From positions 191,978-255,977 of the forward strand of contig JAHFRU010000003.1 of NCBI GenBank assembly GCA_023266115.1: DNA of 64,000 nucleotides, read 5' to 3'. The notes under the pieces are model-generated. The model was not told the DNA's origin and searched no databases. It was given only the letters and a program-made list of their open reading frames with translations. This DNA comes from Gammaproteobacteria bacterium. GTDB taxonomy: Bacteria > Pseudomonadota > Gammaproteobacteria > VBWC01. Made by a program: the position numbers and the translations under genes. This document shows, in pieces, positions 17,053-25,996 of this stretch (its first letter is position 1; each line of letters begins with the position of its first letter).

Positions 17053-18124
17053 GTGTTGTCTCCAACGGGAGCAGCAGGGTAAAGGTGGTTTCGCCGGCGG
17101 TGCTGCTGCATTCAATCAATCCTCCATGCTGGTTAACCAGACTTTGGGCTATCGCGAGGCCTAGGCCGGTGCCGTCGGCGCGGCCTGTGACCATCGGATA
17201 GAAGATGTTTTCGATCATGTCTGGAGGTATGCCCGTGCCGTTATCGATAATGTCGATGCGCGCCGCCAGCCGGTGACGCCCGTGTCCGATCGTGAGCTGC
17301 CGTTGCGTGCGCGTGCGCAGGGTAATGGTGCCTTTTCCCTCAATCGCCTGCGTCGCGTTGCGCACGATATTCAGCACGGCCTGGATGATCTGATCCAGGT
17401 CGGCATAGACTTCCGGGATGCTTGGATCATAGTCGCGCACGATCTCGATCGGTTTCGTCAGCTCTGCCTGTACCAGCGTGCGCACGTGTTCGAGCACCTG
17501 GTGAATGTTGATCAACCGCTTCTGCGGCAGCGTATTCGGGCCAAGCATGCGGTTCATCAGATTCTGCAAACGGTCCGCCTCGCGGATGATCACGTCGGTG
17601 TATTCTTTCAACGCCTCGTTTGGCAGCGCGCGCTCCAGCAACTGCGCGGCGCCGCGCAGGCCGCCGAGCGGATTTTTGATTTCGTGGGCGATGCCGCGCA
17701 CGATCGCGCGCGTCGCCTGTTGTTTGGCGAGCTGATTTTCATCGCGCGAGATGCGCATGTGACGATCCACCTGCGCCATTTCAACCAGCAACATCGGGCT
17801 GAGTCGTGGGCCGCTGAACGGCGTCACCGAGCAGTCGACCGTAATCGGTCCGTGTCCCGGTAGTGTCAGTTCCATCTGGTACTCGGTTAGTGGGTGATCG
17901 TTGACCAGCGACCGGCGCAGGGTTTTCTCGAACTCGACCGCGTCTGGCAACAATTCACCGCACAGCTTGCCGGTCGCCTGCCGGGCGCTGATCGCCAGCA
18001 TCATCTCGCCGGCCGGGTTGATGAACAGCAGGGTGAGCGTCCGGTCGAACACCAGCACGGCGGTGCCAAGGTGCTCAATGATGCGTCGAACGGCGTCATC
18101 GTCAATTAAGGGCTTGTCGGGCAT
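17039..18124 (-). CDS. ntrB: Nitrogen sensor kinase NtrB
   Basis: NtrB phosphorylates or dephosphorylates NtrC under control of PII. The 361-residue soluble kinase has an N-terminal PAS domain (about residues 10-120), the phosphoacceptor His in VRGIAHEIKNPLGGLRGA and an ATPase domain with DNGTGIPPD and GTGLGLAIAQS. It has no membrane segments, as expected. The start is the ATG before PDKPLID; a TTG five codons earlier is possible. A 311-bp non-coding gap upstream carries an NtrC-like palindrome overlapping a TATAAT. The DUF4124 gene and glnA lie beyond it on the same strand. Confidence 0.97.
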   Translation of the reverse strand: MPDKPLIDDDAVRRIIEHLGTAVLVFDRTLTLLFINPAGEMMLAISARQATGKLCGELLPDAVEFEKTLRRSLVNDHPLTEYQMELTLPGHGPITVDCSVTPFSGPRLSPMLLVEMAQVDRHMRISRDENQLAKQQATRAIVRGIAHEIKNPLGGLRGAAQLLERALPNEALKEYTDVIIREADRLQNLMNRMLGPNTLPQKRLINIHQVLEHVRTLVQAELTKPIEIVRDYDPSIPEVYADLDQIIQAVLNIVRNATQAIEGKGTITLRTRTQRQLTIGHGRHRLAARIDIIDNGTGIPPDMIENIFYPMVTGRADGTGLGLAIAQSLVNQHGGLIECSSTAGETTFTLLLPLETTHDQK

Positions 18125-18435
18125 ACGATGGCTTAGCAAGATCTGAACCAGCTGCGTGAATCTGACGTCCGCATTCGACTTTCCCGTGCGAACGAATAAT
18201 AAAACTCAATAAAATAGATAGTTGTACGTAATCGACGATCGTACAAACGCGGCGGCAATAGTGGCGGAACACCCAGCACGGCGCGCCTGGGTCCTCGTGA
18301 CGTCCAAAACCGGGCTATTGTGCACTATTATAGTGCGTTTTTCAAGGCGTAGGATGGCCAGGGAAATGTCAACGGGCGCAGAACCAGTTACGTGCGGCCC
18401 GCCAGAAAAAATGGATTCGAGTAAGCCTGTAACGG
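18125..18435 (-). other. Non-coding gap between the DUF4124 gene and ntrB
   Basis: This 311-bp gap has no plausible gene. It holds the NtrC-like palindrome at 18321-18337. An AT-rich stretch (about 18185-18225) nearer ntrB could contain a second promoter, but no clear -35/-10 pair was found there. Confidence 0.6.
18321..18337 (-). promoter_or_regulatory. NtrC-like binding site overlapping a possible ntrB -10
   Basis: The sequence TGCACTATTATAGTGCG contains the perfect 15-bp palindrome GCACTATTATAGTGC and fits the enterobacterial NtrC consensus (TGCACN5-7GTGCA). Read leftward, its centre is TATAAT, a perfect sigma-70 -10 hexamer, about 200 bp before ntrB; the matching -35 is weak. In E. coli an NtrC site overlaps the glnL (ntrB) promoter and represses it. 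The same arrangement is inferred here. Confidence 0.68.
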
Positions 18436-18951
18436 CTAGCGAACAGATACGCGCTGCAAATGAAACACGCTGGTACCCGACGTACGGACGATTCCGCCAC
18501 CGGCGTTTTTGATCTGGACTTGCACAGTATGTGTACCACGGTCGAGGTTTGACAGATTTATCGATGTACTCTTGATGCGGTCAGCGACGATGTTTCCGTC
18601 CAGTGTTAGTGTCATATAATGGCCAGCCGCCGTGTCCAGCGTGGGTGTGATCGTTAGGCTGATCGTGACGTTACCGGCGTTGTCGCGAATCGTTGTGTCG
18701 TTGGCAGGGCTGGTGACGGCGAGTTCCGAATAAACGGTGTTTGTATCCTGCGGGATGGCCTTGGTCTCGGCTGGCGGCGGTACAATGCCCGGCCGAAAAG
18801 TCTGTGTTGGCGGCGCCTGGATTTTCTGGGCTTTCGCGCGCGGCTGGTCAGAAAATACCGTGTCGCCGTTTTCGTCGACCCATTTGTATATCTCGGCGTG
18901 GGCGGCGAAGGGTAGCAGCAGGATCAGAGCCGGCAGTGACAGGGTTTTCAT
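18436..18951 (-). CDS. Exported DUF4124-domain protein
   Basis: A 171-residue protein with a clear signal peptide (LPALILLLPFAAHA, cleaved before EIYKW). The DUF4124 hallmark follows at once: EIYKWVDENGDTVFSDQP. The rest has a proline-rich linker and a beta-rich C-terminal half with Ig-like spacing (about residues 85-170). DUF4124 proteins are common periplasmic or envelope proteins of unknown function in gamma- and betaproteobacteria. This one sits between glnA and ntrB on the same strand, separated from glnA by a strong terminator, so its own regulation is unclear. Two adjacent ATGs begin the gene. Confidence 0.85.
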   Translation of the reverse strand: MKTLSLPALILLLPFAAHAEIYKWVDENGDTVFSDQPRAKAQKIQAPPTQTFRPGIVPPPAETKAIPQDTNTVYSELAVTSPANDTTIRDNAGNVTISLTITPTLDTAAGHYMTLTLDGNIVADRIKSTSINLSNLDRGTHTVQVQIKNAGGGIVRTSGTSVFHLQRVSVR

Positions 18952-18990
18952 CATCGTCGCAAGATAATCCATGCCCGGTAGCGCTGACAA

Positions 18991-19027
18991 GCGAAAAGAA
19001 CCCCCGACGGGCGGGGGTTCTTTTCGC
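18991..19027. terminator. Bidirectional-looking terminator downstream of glnA
   Basis: A perfect 15-bp stem, GCGAAAAGAACCCCC paired with GGGGGTTCTTTTCGC, with a 7-nt loop. The stem carries T-rich tracts on both strands, so it can end glnA transcripts moving left. It lies 19 bp past the glnA stop and before the DUF4124 start. Confidence 0.93.
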
Positions 19028-19046
19028 GGCGATTAACGATTTCGAC

Positions 19047-20456
19047 TTACAGACTGTAGTACATGTCGAACTCGACCGGATGCGTTGTCATGCGTATACG
19101 CGTGACTTCACCCATCTTGAGGTCGATATAGCCGTCGATCATATCATTGGTAAACACGTCGCCGCGTGTCAGGAATTCGCGGTCCTTGTCCAGGTAGTCC
19201 AATGCCTGGTCAAGCGCGTGGCAAACGGTTGGGATCTTCTTCTCCTCTTCCGGTGGCAGATCGTAAAGATCCTTGTCCATCGCCTCGCCCGGGTGGATCT
19301 TGTTCTGGATGCCGTCCAGACCGGCCATCATCATTGCACTGAAGCCGAGATACGGGTTGCAGCTTGGATCCGGGAAGCGAACCTCGATACGGCGTGCCTT
19401 CGGGTTCGGATCGAACGGAATGCGCACCGATGCCGAGCGATTGCGCGCGGAATAGGCCAGCAGAACCGGCGCCTCGAAACCCGGCACCAGACGCTTGTAA
19501 CTGTTGGTGCCTGGGTTGGTGAACGCATTGATCGCGCGGGCATGTTTGAAGATACCGCCGATGTAGTACAGCGCGTTTTCGGACAGGCCGCCGTAACGAT
19601 TGCCACTGAAAAGGTTCTGGCCGTCCTTGAACAAGGACTGGTGGCAGTGCATGCCGCTGCCATTGTCGCCGACCAGCGGTTTCGGCATGAAGGTGGCTGT
19701 CCGGCCGTAGGCATGCGCGACGTTCATAATAACGTATTTCAGAATCTGTACTTCGTCGGCCTTCCGGAGCAGTGTGTTGAAACGTGTGCCGATTTCACAC
19801 TGGCCGGCGGTCGCGACCTCGTGATGGTGGACTTCGACCTTAAGGCCCATTTCTTCCAGCGCCAGACACATCGCGGAGCGCAGGTCCTGGAATGAATCGA
19901 CCGGCGGTACCGGGAAGTAGCCGCCCTTGACGCCTGGGCGGTGCCCGATGTTACCGTCTTCAAACACGCGCTCGGAGTTCCAGTGGGCTTCCTCGGCATC
20001 GATCTTGACGAACGAGCCGCTCATGTCGGCGCCCCAGCGCACGTCGTCGAAGATGAAGAATTCCGGTTCCGGCCCGAAATATACGGTGTCCGCGATACCT
20101 GTCGATTTCAGGTAGGCCTCGGCGCGTTTCGCCAGCGAGCGCGGATCGCGCTCATAACCGGTCATTGTGTGCGGTTCGAGAATGTCACAACGGATGATCA
20201 GCGTCGGCTCATCAGTAAACGGGTCCAGCACGGCCGTGGAGGCCTCAGGCATTAGCACCATGTCGGATTCATGAATACCTTTCCAGCCGGCGATACTGGA
20301 GCCGTCAAACATCTTGCCGTATTCGAAGAAGCTGTCGTCCAGCGTGTGCGATGGCACCGACACGTGCTGCTCCTTGCCTCGGGTATCCGTAAACCGAAGA
20401 TCGACGAACTTGACCTTGTTGTCGTCGATGATCTTCATAACATTTGCTGCTGACAT
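19047..20456 (-). CDS. glnA: Glutamine synthetase, type I
   Basis: GlnA makes glutamine from glutamate, ammonia and ATP, as a dodecamer in the cytosol. The 469-residue protein carries the type I signatures [11 protein letters not shown], the ATP-site glycine-rich segment and [19 protein letters not shown]. The adenylylation site is present (tyrosine in [10 protein letters not shown]), so GlnE-type covalent control is expected. A GGAG stands upstream of the ATG. The promoter region shows a sigma-54 element and two NtrC-like sites, and a strong terminator follows the gene. The ntrBC genes are downstream on the same strand. Confidence 0.99.
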   Translation of the reverse strand: MSAANVMKIIDDNKVKFVDLRFTDTRGKEQHVSVPSHTLDDSFFEYGKMFDGSSIAGWKGIHESDMVLMPEASTAVLDPFTDEPTLIIRCDILEPHTMTGYERDPRSLAKRAEAYLKSTGIADTVYFGPEPEFFIFDDVRWGADMSGSFVKIDAEEAHWNSERVFEDGNIGHRPGVKGGYFPVPPVDSFQDLRSAMCLALEEMGLKVEVHHHEVATAGQCEIGTRFNTLLRKADEVQILKYVIMNVAHAYGRTATFMPKPLVGDNGSGMHCHQSLFKDGQNLFSGNRYGGLSENALYYIGGIFKHARAINAFTNPGTNSYKRLVPGFEAPVLLAYSARNRSASVRIPFDPNPKARRIEVRFPDPSCNPYLGFSAMMMAGLDGIQNKIHPGEAMDKDLYDLPPEEEKKIPTVCHALDQALDYLDKDREFLTRGDVFTNDMIDGYIDLKMGEVTRIRMTTHPVEFDMYYSL

Positions 20457-20542
20457 TGGTTTTCTCCAGCTGGTAACGTTGGTACGTGATTATGCGGGCG
20501 CCGGGATACCGGGCACCCTAGAAAATCATGACAGCCAGTGCT

Positions 20543-20560
20543 GAAGCATGAAGCATGCCA
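20543..20560 (-). promoter_or_regulatory. Sigma-54 (RpoN) promoter of glnA
   Basis: On the minus strand the sequence reads TGGCATGCTTCATGCTTC. The invariant GG and GC are separated by exactly 10 nt, as required for -24/-12 promoters (consensus TGGCACG-N4-TTGC). The predicted start is near 20534, about 78 bp before the glnA ATG. Two upstream NtrC-like sites support it. Confidence 0.85.
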
Positions 20561-20623
20561 CGACTTAACTCTTCTAAATATCAATAAGTTTCTAGTAAAT
20601 TTCGTCTTCACTCGAGCATCGTA

Positions 20624-20640
20624 AGCACAATAATAGCGCA
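20624..20640 (-). promoter_or_regulatory. NtrC-like enhancer site, proximal
   Basis: On the minus strand TGCGCTATTATTGTGCT matches the NtrC dyad at nearly all conserved positions. It is centred about 98 bp upstream of the predicted sigma-54 start of glnA. Confidence 0.75.
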
Positions 20641-20654
20641 TCTGGCGCCTCGCG

Positions 20655-20671
20655 AGCCCCATTATGGCGCA
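20655..20671 (-). promoter_or_regulatory. NtrC-like enhancer site, distal
   Basis: On the minus strand TGCGCCATAATGGGGCT matches the NtrC dyad. Its centre is 31 bp (three helical turns) from the proximal site and about 129 bp upstream of the predicted start. The paired arrangement resembles the two strong enhancer sites of E. coli glnA. Confidence 0.75.
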
Positions 20672-20682
20672 ACCAGCAGGCG

Positions 20683-20919
20683 TTATCCCGCTATCTTGCC
20701 GACCTCAACCGTGATGATGAACTCGCCCGAACGGGTTTCCGTGGCTATGACCGCATGACCGTGCATCCGGCACCATGCGGGAATGTCGTTGGTCGCCCCG
20801 GGGTCGGTACAGACTACCTCCACGATATCGCCAGGCGCAAGGGATTTTATCTTGTTTTGTGTGCGTATCACTGGCATCGGACAGAGCAGCCGCCGCGCAT
20901 CCAGCGTGTGCCGCGTCAT
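20683..20919 (-). CDS. TusA/SirA-family sulfur carrier protein
   Basis: A 78-residue protein of the TusA family. It has the signature LDARRLLCPMPVIRTQ, in which the Cys carries persulfide sulfur, and the usual beta-alpha-beta-alpha-beta length. TusA-like proteins pass sulfur to tRNA-thiolating or other sulfur-using enzymes. Its ATG overlaps the stop of the upstream PP-loop gene as ATGA, so sulfur delivery to that protein is a reasonable inference. Other tusA paralogues may exist outside the window, so I do not assign the tusA symbol. glnA and its enhancer sites lie just downstream. Confidence 0.88.
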   Translation of the reverse strand: MTRHTLDARRLLCPMPVIRTQNKIKSLAPGDIVEVVCTDPGATNDIPAWCRMHGHAVIATETRSGEFIITVEVGKIAG

Positions 20920-21956
20920 ATGTACCACTCGTGGGGTATTTCGTCCTCGGCGAACGGCTGAACATCGAGCCGCGTTGTGACGCCCTGGTGGACAACGTCG
21001 ACCTGTACCAGGGCGGCGTTACGGCCCTGGCTGAAGCGCGCGGTGACGCGCGCCGCGAGTTGCAGATCACTCTCATCGGCCGTGCCGTCCAGCAAAGCGA
21101 GCGGGCCGTGGTGGCTGATTGGCCGCAGACAGGTGAACTGACGACGGTATCCTTCGAGAAAGTTGTTCTCGCCTTCTTCGCGCCCGATGATCAGTTTGAA
21201 ATGCGGGCGCGGCCGCAGGTGACGACCGACCTTCAACAGCATGATGTCGTCCAGTTCGTATTCCTTGCTGCCGCGTACCTGCCACAGGTCCGTCAGTTTG
21301 CGCGCGTAAGTAGCGTCGGTCAGAAAGCAGCAGCCGCCGGCCGGCTGGGCGTAATCGGTGATGCCGTGTGCGGCAGCGAGCGCCATCTGCGGTTTTCGGT
21401 TGCGTCCGTTGAAATCAAACAGTTTGTCCCGGTCGACCCAGCCCTCGCGCTCGGGCCGAGTCGGCGGCAGTAGTTTTGCGCTGAGCGGACGCAGTAACAG
21501 ATCCCCGGCGCCGGATTCCCGGGCGATTACCGGCATGGTGTCCTTGCGCTGCGACATCGGCCGTTGGCCGATCACTTCGCCGGTCACTACAAAATCGAAA
21601 CCGTTTTCCGTCATCCACTGGTAGGCCTTGCCGACCATGAAACCCTTGCAGTCGAGACACGGGTTCAGGTTGGCGCCGTAGCCGTGTTTTGGTTTGGTCA
21701 GGACATCCTTGTATTCGTCGATGACGTCAATGATATGTAGCCGGATGCCCAGTTGTTCCGCCGCCCACAGCGCATTGTTACGCTTGGGCCGGGCACGGTC
21801 TTTCGCGCGTATCGCGTGCGTATGGCCCTCGACGCAGAAGCCGGTGAAGAAGTTGATGCCCTCCACGTGAATGCCCTGCTCGAGCATGGTTCTGGCAGCG
21901 AGCATAGAATCGAGGCCGCCGGATATGAGTGCGACTGCTTTGCGGGTGGTTGCCAT
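20916..21956 (-). CDS. PP-loop ATPase, predicted RNA-thiolating enzyme (ThiI/MnmA-like)
   Basis: A 346-residue protein with the N-type ATP pyrophosphatase loop SGGLDSMLA at about residues 13-21. Cysteine motifs NPCLDCKGFMV and AQPAGGCCFLTD could take part in sulfur transfer. The C-terminal 130 residues (with VGRHLRPRPHFKLIIGRE) resemble the NFACT-R-like RNA-binding module found in some ThiI-like proteins, from memory. It is often annotated as a tRNA 2-thiouridylase or methyltransferase, but true MnmA motifs differ. Translational coupling to a TusA-like carrier supports sulfur insertion into RNA; the target base is unknown. The ATG at MATTRKAVAL is used; 16 codons upstream are open. Confidence 0.8.
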   Translation of the reverse strand: MATTRKAVALISGGLDSMLAARTMLEQGIHVEGINFFTGFCVEGHTHAIRAKDRARPKRNNALWAAEQLGIRLHIIDVIDEYKDVLTKPKHGYGANLNPCLDCKGFMVGKAYQWMTENGFDFVVTGEVIGQRPMSQRKDTMPVIARESGAGDLLLRPLSAKLLPPTRPEREGWVDRDKLFDFNGRNRKPQMALAAAHGITDYAQPAGGCCFLTDATYARKLTDLWQVRGSKEYELDDIMLLKVGRHLRPRPHFKLIIGREEGENNFLEGYRRQFTCLRPISHHGPLALLDGTADESDLQLAARVTARFSQGRNAALVQVDVVHQGVTTRLDVQPFAEDEIPHEWYI

Positions 21957-22085
21957 GTGTCGTTGCCGGTGCTCCGGGATATTGCTTGTGTCGCGCGCCA
22001 GCATGGCCTATCCGCAAATGACAGAAAGTACTTAGTGCAATAGTGTCATGCGGAGCAGCAATGCCGCCCGGAGGGGTTCGCCTGT

Positions 22086-22685
22086 CTAGTGAGGCTTGAT
22101 TCTAGAGGAATTCGAGGAATCAACAAAGAGGTTTGAATCGGCTTGTCCGTCAGTTACGTCAGGACGCAGTAGTTTATACGCATAGCGGCTGCCGGTACTT
22201 GCGGCGAGCTCGAGCATACTAAGCGGCGCGAGGCGCCGGGTTTTCTCGCCCAGAGTACGCATGGCGAGCAGCACATCCATCAACGTGACGAAGCCCTTCG
22301 CCAGCTGGGCGAATATCTCGGCATTATCATGCTCCAGCCGGGCGGCCAGTTCCTGATAGGCAGTTCTGCCCAGGTCAACGAAATAGTGGACGCTGACATG
22401 GCGATGTTCTGCCTGTTCCGGAAACAGGCCGGAATACAGCAGACACTGGTCGCCGACATCGCGCAGCCGGGTCTGGCGAACGCGGCCGATCGCCAAAGTC
22501 CCCCGCAGAAAATCCAGCGCGAAGACCCGGCCAGCGAGTTCCGGCCGGTCAACGAACCGCATCAGGACAAAAACGAGGTAGCTTTCCAGTTCCTTGTTCA
22601 GCTGGCAATCGGCAGCCACCTGCGCCTCGTTGACCAGCGCGTGCCACTGTGCGGTAGGATTTGAATGCAGTGTCAGTGTCATCAT
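22086..22685 (-). CDS. Conserved protein of unknown function
   Basis: A 199-residue, mostly helical, soluble protein that I do not recognise by function. Features are an N-terminal WHALVNEAQV segment, a Leu/Tyr-rich ESYLVFVLMRFVDRPEL and the central YSGLFPEQAEHRHVSVHYFVDLG. No signal peptide, membrane span or nucleotide-binding loop is visible. I have an impression of similar proteins in other gammaproteobacteria, but could not check it. It is upstream of the PP-loop/TusA pair on the same strand, with about 130 bp between them, and divergent from glyQ. Start is the first of two adjacent ATGs. Confidence 0.75.
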   Translation of the reverse strand: MMTLTLHSNPTAQWHALVNEAQVAADCQLNKELESYLVFVLMRFVDRPELAGRVFALDFLRGTLAIGRVRQTRLRDVGDQCLLYSGLFPEQAEHRHVSVHYFVDLGRTAYQELAARLEHDNAEIFAQLAKGFVTLMDVLLAMRTLGEKTRRLAPLSMLELAASTGSRYAYKLLRPDVTDGQADSNLFVDSSNSSRIKPH

Positions 22686-22846
22686 AAACTGCTCTAGGCA
22701 CTATATACAAAATATCGACCCGCAGGAAAGCGACTTTAAGTGTGCTGCCGGCGCGCTGTTGTTCCGGCCGGGCCGGCGGAGTCACTCAGGATTGGTGCGG
22801 GCCCTGCGTTGCGGGGCATTACCCGCTGACGGTGTGCTGACCGCGC

Positions 22847-22875
22847 TGTATTCGCCATCTGGCGCGGGCTATACT
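22847..22875 (+). promoter_or_regulatory. Candidate promoter of glyQS
   Basis: TATACT (22870-22875) stands 17 bp after TGTATT (22847-22852), 36 bp before the glyQ start. The -10 is near-consensus and the -35 is weak. Location in the glyQ upstream gap supports it. Confidence 0.5.
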
Positions 22876-22910
22876 TGCCGCGACATTTTTTCGCGTGTGA
22901 AGGAATCAGC

Positions 22911-23867
22911 TTGAGTCAGGCAAAAAAGCGTGTTTCGGCACGGCCGAAGTCGGGCAAGGTGCTCTCTTTCCAGGAGATCATCCTGCGATTGCAGCAGTAC
23001 TGGGCAGCGCAGGGTTGCGTTCTGATGCAACCTTATGACAACGAGGTCGGCGCCGGCACGTTTCATCCCGCGACGTTTTTGCGCGCCATCGGACCGGAGC
23101 CGTGGCGCGCGGCGTATGTGCAGCCGTCACGACGTCCGACCGACGGGCGTTACGGCGAGAATCCAAACCGATTGCAACACTATTATCAGTTTCAGGTCGT
23201 ACTGAAGCCATCGCCGCTGGATATACAGGATCTGTATCTCGATTCGTTACGCGAGTTGGGCATCGATGTGCTGACGCAGGATGTCCGCTTCGTCGAGGAC
23301 GACTGGGAATCGCCGACACTGGGGGCGTGGGGGCTGGGCTGGGAGGTCTGGTTGAACGGCATGGAGGTTACGCAGTTCACCTATTTTCAGCAGGTCGGCG
23401 GTCTCGATTGCCGGCCGGTAACCGGCGAAATCACCTATGGACTGGAACGCATCGCGATGTATCTGCAGGGAGTCGACAGCGTGTTCGATCTGGTCTGGGC
23501 GACCGGGCCCGTGCGCTATCGTGACGTGTATTACCAGAACGAAGTGGAAATGTCGGCGTATAACTTCGAGCACGCCGACGTCGACGGGTTGTTCGCCCGG
23601 TTCGATGCCTGCGAGCAGGAAGGCAAGCGTTTGATTGTGCAGAAACTGCCGCTGCCGGCCTACGACCAGGTGTTGAAGGCGTCGCATGCGTTCAACCTGC
23701 TGGATGCGCGGCATGCCATCAGCGTGACCGAGCGGGCGCGGTATATCGGGCGCGTACGTGCGATGGCGCGCGGTGTCGCGCAGGCGTATTACGACAGCCG
23801 GATGCCGGTTCAAACGGATGACAAGACGTCACCGCAGGCGACTGCCGGCAACGCGCGGCGGATGTGA
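22911..23867 (+). CDS. glyQ: Glycyl-tRNA synthetase alpha subunit
   Basis: GlyQ is the catalytic subunit of the alpha2-beta2 bacterial glycyl-tRNA synthetase. It carries the class II core: [47 protein letters not shown] and the motif-3 region [14 protein letters not shown]. The 318-residue protein is slightly longer than the E. coli form because of an N-terminal basic tail and a short C-terminal tail. I choose a TTG start (22911) because AAGGA stands 6 nt before it. No ATG lies nearby, and the earlier in-frame TTG at 22875 overlaps the candidate -10 box. It abuts glyS. Confidence 0.97.
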   Translation: MSQAKKRVSARPKSGKVLSFQEIILRLQQYWAAQGCVLMQPYDNEVGAGTFHPATFLRAIGPEPWRAAYVQPSRRPTDGRYGENPNRLQHYYQFQVVLKPSPLDIQDLYLDSLRELGIDVLTQDVRFVEDDWESPTLGAWGLGWEVWLNGMEVTQFTYFQQVGGLDCRPVTGEITYGLERIAMYLQGVDSVFDLVWATGPVRYRDVYYQNEVEMSAYNFEHADVDGLFARFDACEQEGKRLIVQKLPLPAYDQVLKASHAFNLLDARHAISVTERARYIGRVRAMARGVAQAYYDSRMPVQTDDKTSPQATAGNARRM

Positions 23868-23869
23868 TC

Positions 23870-25993
23870 ATGGCGCGAGCGAAGAAACAGGCGAACGCGA
23901 CCGGTTCCCGCAGCCGCGGACAGCCGCTGCTGATCGAGATCGGCACCGAGGAACTGCCGCCGAAATCGCTCAAGCGCCTCAGCGAGGCGTTCGGCGAGCG
24001 CCTGCGCCACCATCTGATTAATGAGCATTTGCTCGCCCCGGCTGTGACGACGGTAGAGACGTTCGCGACGCCGCGCCGACTGGCGGTGCTGATTCCGGAC
24101 GTGCGCTCGCGCCAGCAGGATCAGCAATCGAAGCGTCTGGGTCCGTCGGTGCAGGCGGCGTTCGACGCGGCCGGCAAGCCGACCGGCGCGGCCATCGGCT
24201 TCGCAAAATCCTGCGGGGTGGCGCTGGACGCGCTGGCGCGCGAAGAGACGGACAAGGGACAGCGGCTGGTGTATATCCAGCAGGTTAAAGGTCAGGCGGC
24301 GGACAAGGTGATCCCGTTGGTCCTGGAACGCGCCATCAAGGAGCTGCCGGTGGCGAAGCGCATGCGCTGGGGCGATCTAAGCGTCGAATTCGTCAGGCCG
24401 GTGCATTGGCTGGTAGTTCTGCACGGCAAGCAGCTTATCAAAATGAACCTGCTGTCCGTCACGTCGGATCGCAAGACCCGGGGTCACCGCTTCCACCATC
24501 CCGGGGCCATCACGCTCGACTCCGCAGCGAGCTATGTCGCGCAGCTGGAAAAAAAGGGCCATGTGATTGCGTCATTTGCTGAACGTCGTGCACGCATCGC
24601 TGCAGCGGTGACGCGGCTCGCCGCGGATATCGGCGGCAGTACGCCGGCGGATGACGAGTTGCTGGACGAGATCACCGGTCTGGTCGAGTCGCCGCACGCG
24701 ATCCTTGGCGGTTTCGACAAGCGGTTTCTTGATGTGCCCAAGGAAGCGCTGGTGACCACGATGCGCAACAACCAGAAGTATTTTCCGGTTGTAAACAGGA
24801 AGGGCGGCCTGTTGCCGCACTTCATCACCATCAGCAACATCAAGAGCAAAAGCCCGGCGCAGGTGCGTGCCGGTAACGAGCGCGTGCTGCGCGCCCGCTT
24901 TTCGGACGCGCGCTTTTTCTGGGATACCGACCGCAAGGTGCGCCTGGAACAACGCGTCGATGCATTACGCACTGTCGTTTTTCACGTCAAACTGGGCACG
25001 CTGTTCGACAAGACCGGGCGAGTGCAGCGGCTAGCAGTGCGTATTGCCGAAATGCTTGGTGCCAACCGGCCAGTGGTGCAGCGTGCCGCGTTGCTGGCCA
25101 AGACCGACCTGATGACCGCGATGGTCGGCGAGTTCCCGACGCTGCAAGGCACCATGGGCCGGTATTACAGCGTGCACGACGGCGAGGCGGCTGAGGTTGC
25201 CGTCGCGATGGAAGAACAGTATCTGCCGCGTTTTGCCGGTGACGCGTTGCCGGCGACCGGCACTGGCCAGGCGCTCGCGATCGCCGACCGGCTCGACACG
25301 CTGGTGGGCATCTTTGGTATCGGTGAGCTGCCGACCGGCGACAAGGATCCGTTCGCGCTGCGTCGCGCGGCGCTGGGCGTACTGCGTACCATCATCGAAC
25401 AACGTCTCGACCTGGACCTCGCTGAACTGCTCGACTATGCGGTCAGTATTTACGATCTGAAGTTCGAGCCAGGCGGGGTCGCTGACGCAGTGTTCGCGTT
25501 CATGATGGAGCGCCTGCGGGCGTACTATCACGACGCCGGCATTGGTGCCGACGTGTTCGAGGCGGTGCTGACCTGCAGGCCGACGCGACCGGGGGATTTC
25601 GATCGGCGTGTGCGCGCCGTCGAGGTGTTCCGCGGGCTGCCGGAAGCGGCCAGCCTGACGGCGGCGAACAAACGGATCGCCAATATATTGCGCCAGGCCA
25701 ACGGCGCGGTACCCGGCGTGTTATCGCCGGAACTGCTGCAGGATATTGCCGAGCGGGAACTGGTGACCCGCATGGTGGCGCTCGCTGGCGAACTGGCGCC
25801 ATTGCTGGAAAGGGGCGATTACCAGACCTACCTGGTGCGGCTTGCGCGGATACGTGACGCCGTCGATACATTTTTCGACAGCGTGCTGGTGATGGTCGAC
25901 AATGAAAAATTGCGCAACAACCGGCTGGCGCTGCTGGCGCAGACGCGCGCGCTGTTTCTGCGTATTGCCGACCTGTCGTGTTTGCAGGGGTGA
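23870..25993 (+). CDS. glyS: Glycyl-tRNA synthetase beta subunit
   Basis: The beta subunit binds tRNA-Gly. The 707-residue protein begins with a short basic tail and then LLIEIGTEELPPKSL, the family N-terminus. It contains KRMRWGD, FVRPVHWLVVLHG and the HD-like core region with LPTGDKDPFALRRAALGVLR. The C-terminal anticodon-binding part is intact. The ATG (23870) follows the glyQ stop by 2 nt; a GTG six bases earlier overlaps it and could also serve. The gene is in an operon with glyQ and probably the following mazG-like and gmhB genes. Confidence 0.97.
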   Translation: MARAKKQANATGSRSRGQPLLIEIGTEELPPKSLKRLSEAFGERLRHHLINEHLLAPAVTTVETFATPRRLAVLIPDVRSRQQDQQSKRLGPSVQAAFDAAGKPTGAAIGFAKSCGVALDALAREETDKGQRLVYIQQVKGQAADKVIPLVLERAIKELPVAKRMRWGDLSVEFVRPVHWLVVLHGKQLIKMNLLSVTSDRKTRGHRFHHPGAITLDSAASYVAQLEKKGHVIASFAERRARIAAAVTRLAADIGGSTPADDELLDEITGLVESPHAILGGFDKRFLDVPKEALVTTMRNNQKYFPVVNRKGGLLPHFITISNIKSKSPAQVRAGNERVLRARFSDARFFWDTDRKVRLEQRVDALRTVVFHVKLGTLFDKTGRVQRLAVRIAEMLGANRPVVQRAALLAKTDLMTAMVGEFPTLQGTMGRYYSVHDGEAAEVAVAMEEQYLPRFAGDALPATGTGQALAIADRLDTLVGIFGIGELPTGDKDPFALRRAALGVLRTIIEQRLDLDLAELLDYAVSIYDLKFEPGGVADAVFAFMMERLRAYYHDAGIGADVFEAVLTCRPTRPGDFDRRVRAVEVFRGLPEAASLTAANKRIANILRQANGAVPGVLSPELLQDIAERELVTRMVALAGELAPLLERGDYQTYLVRLARIRDAVDTFFDSVLVMVDNEKLRNNRLALLAQTRALFLRIADLSCLQG

Positions 25994-25996
25994 CCG

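Noticed and set aside
18741-19895. A 384-codon open frame antisense to glnA and the DUF4124 gene
   Set aside because: It runs across two real genes and a terminator, with no recognisable protein features.
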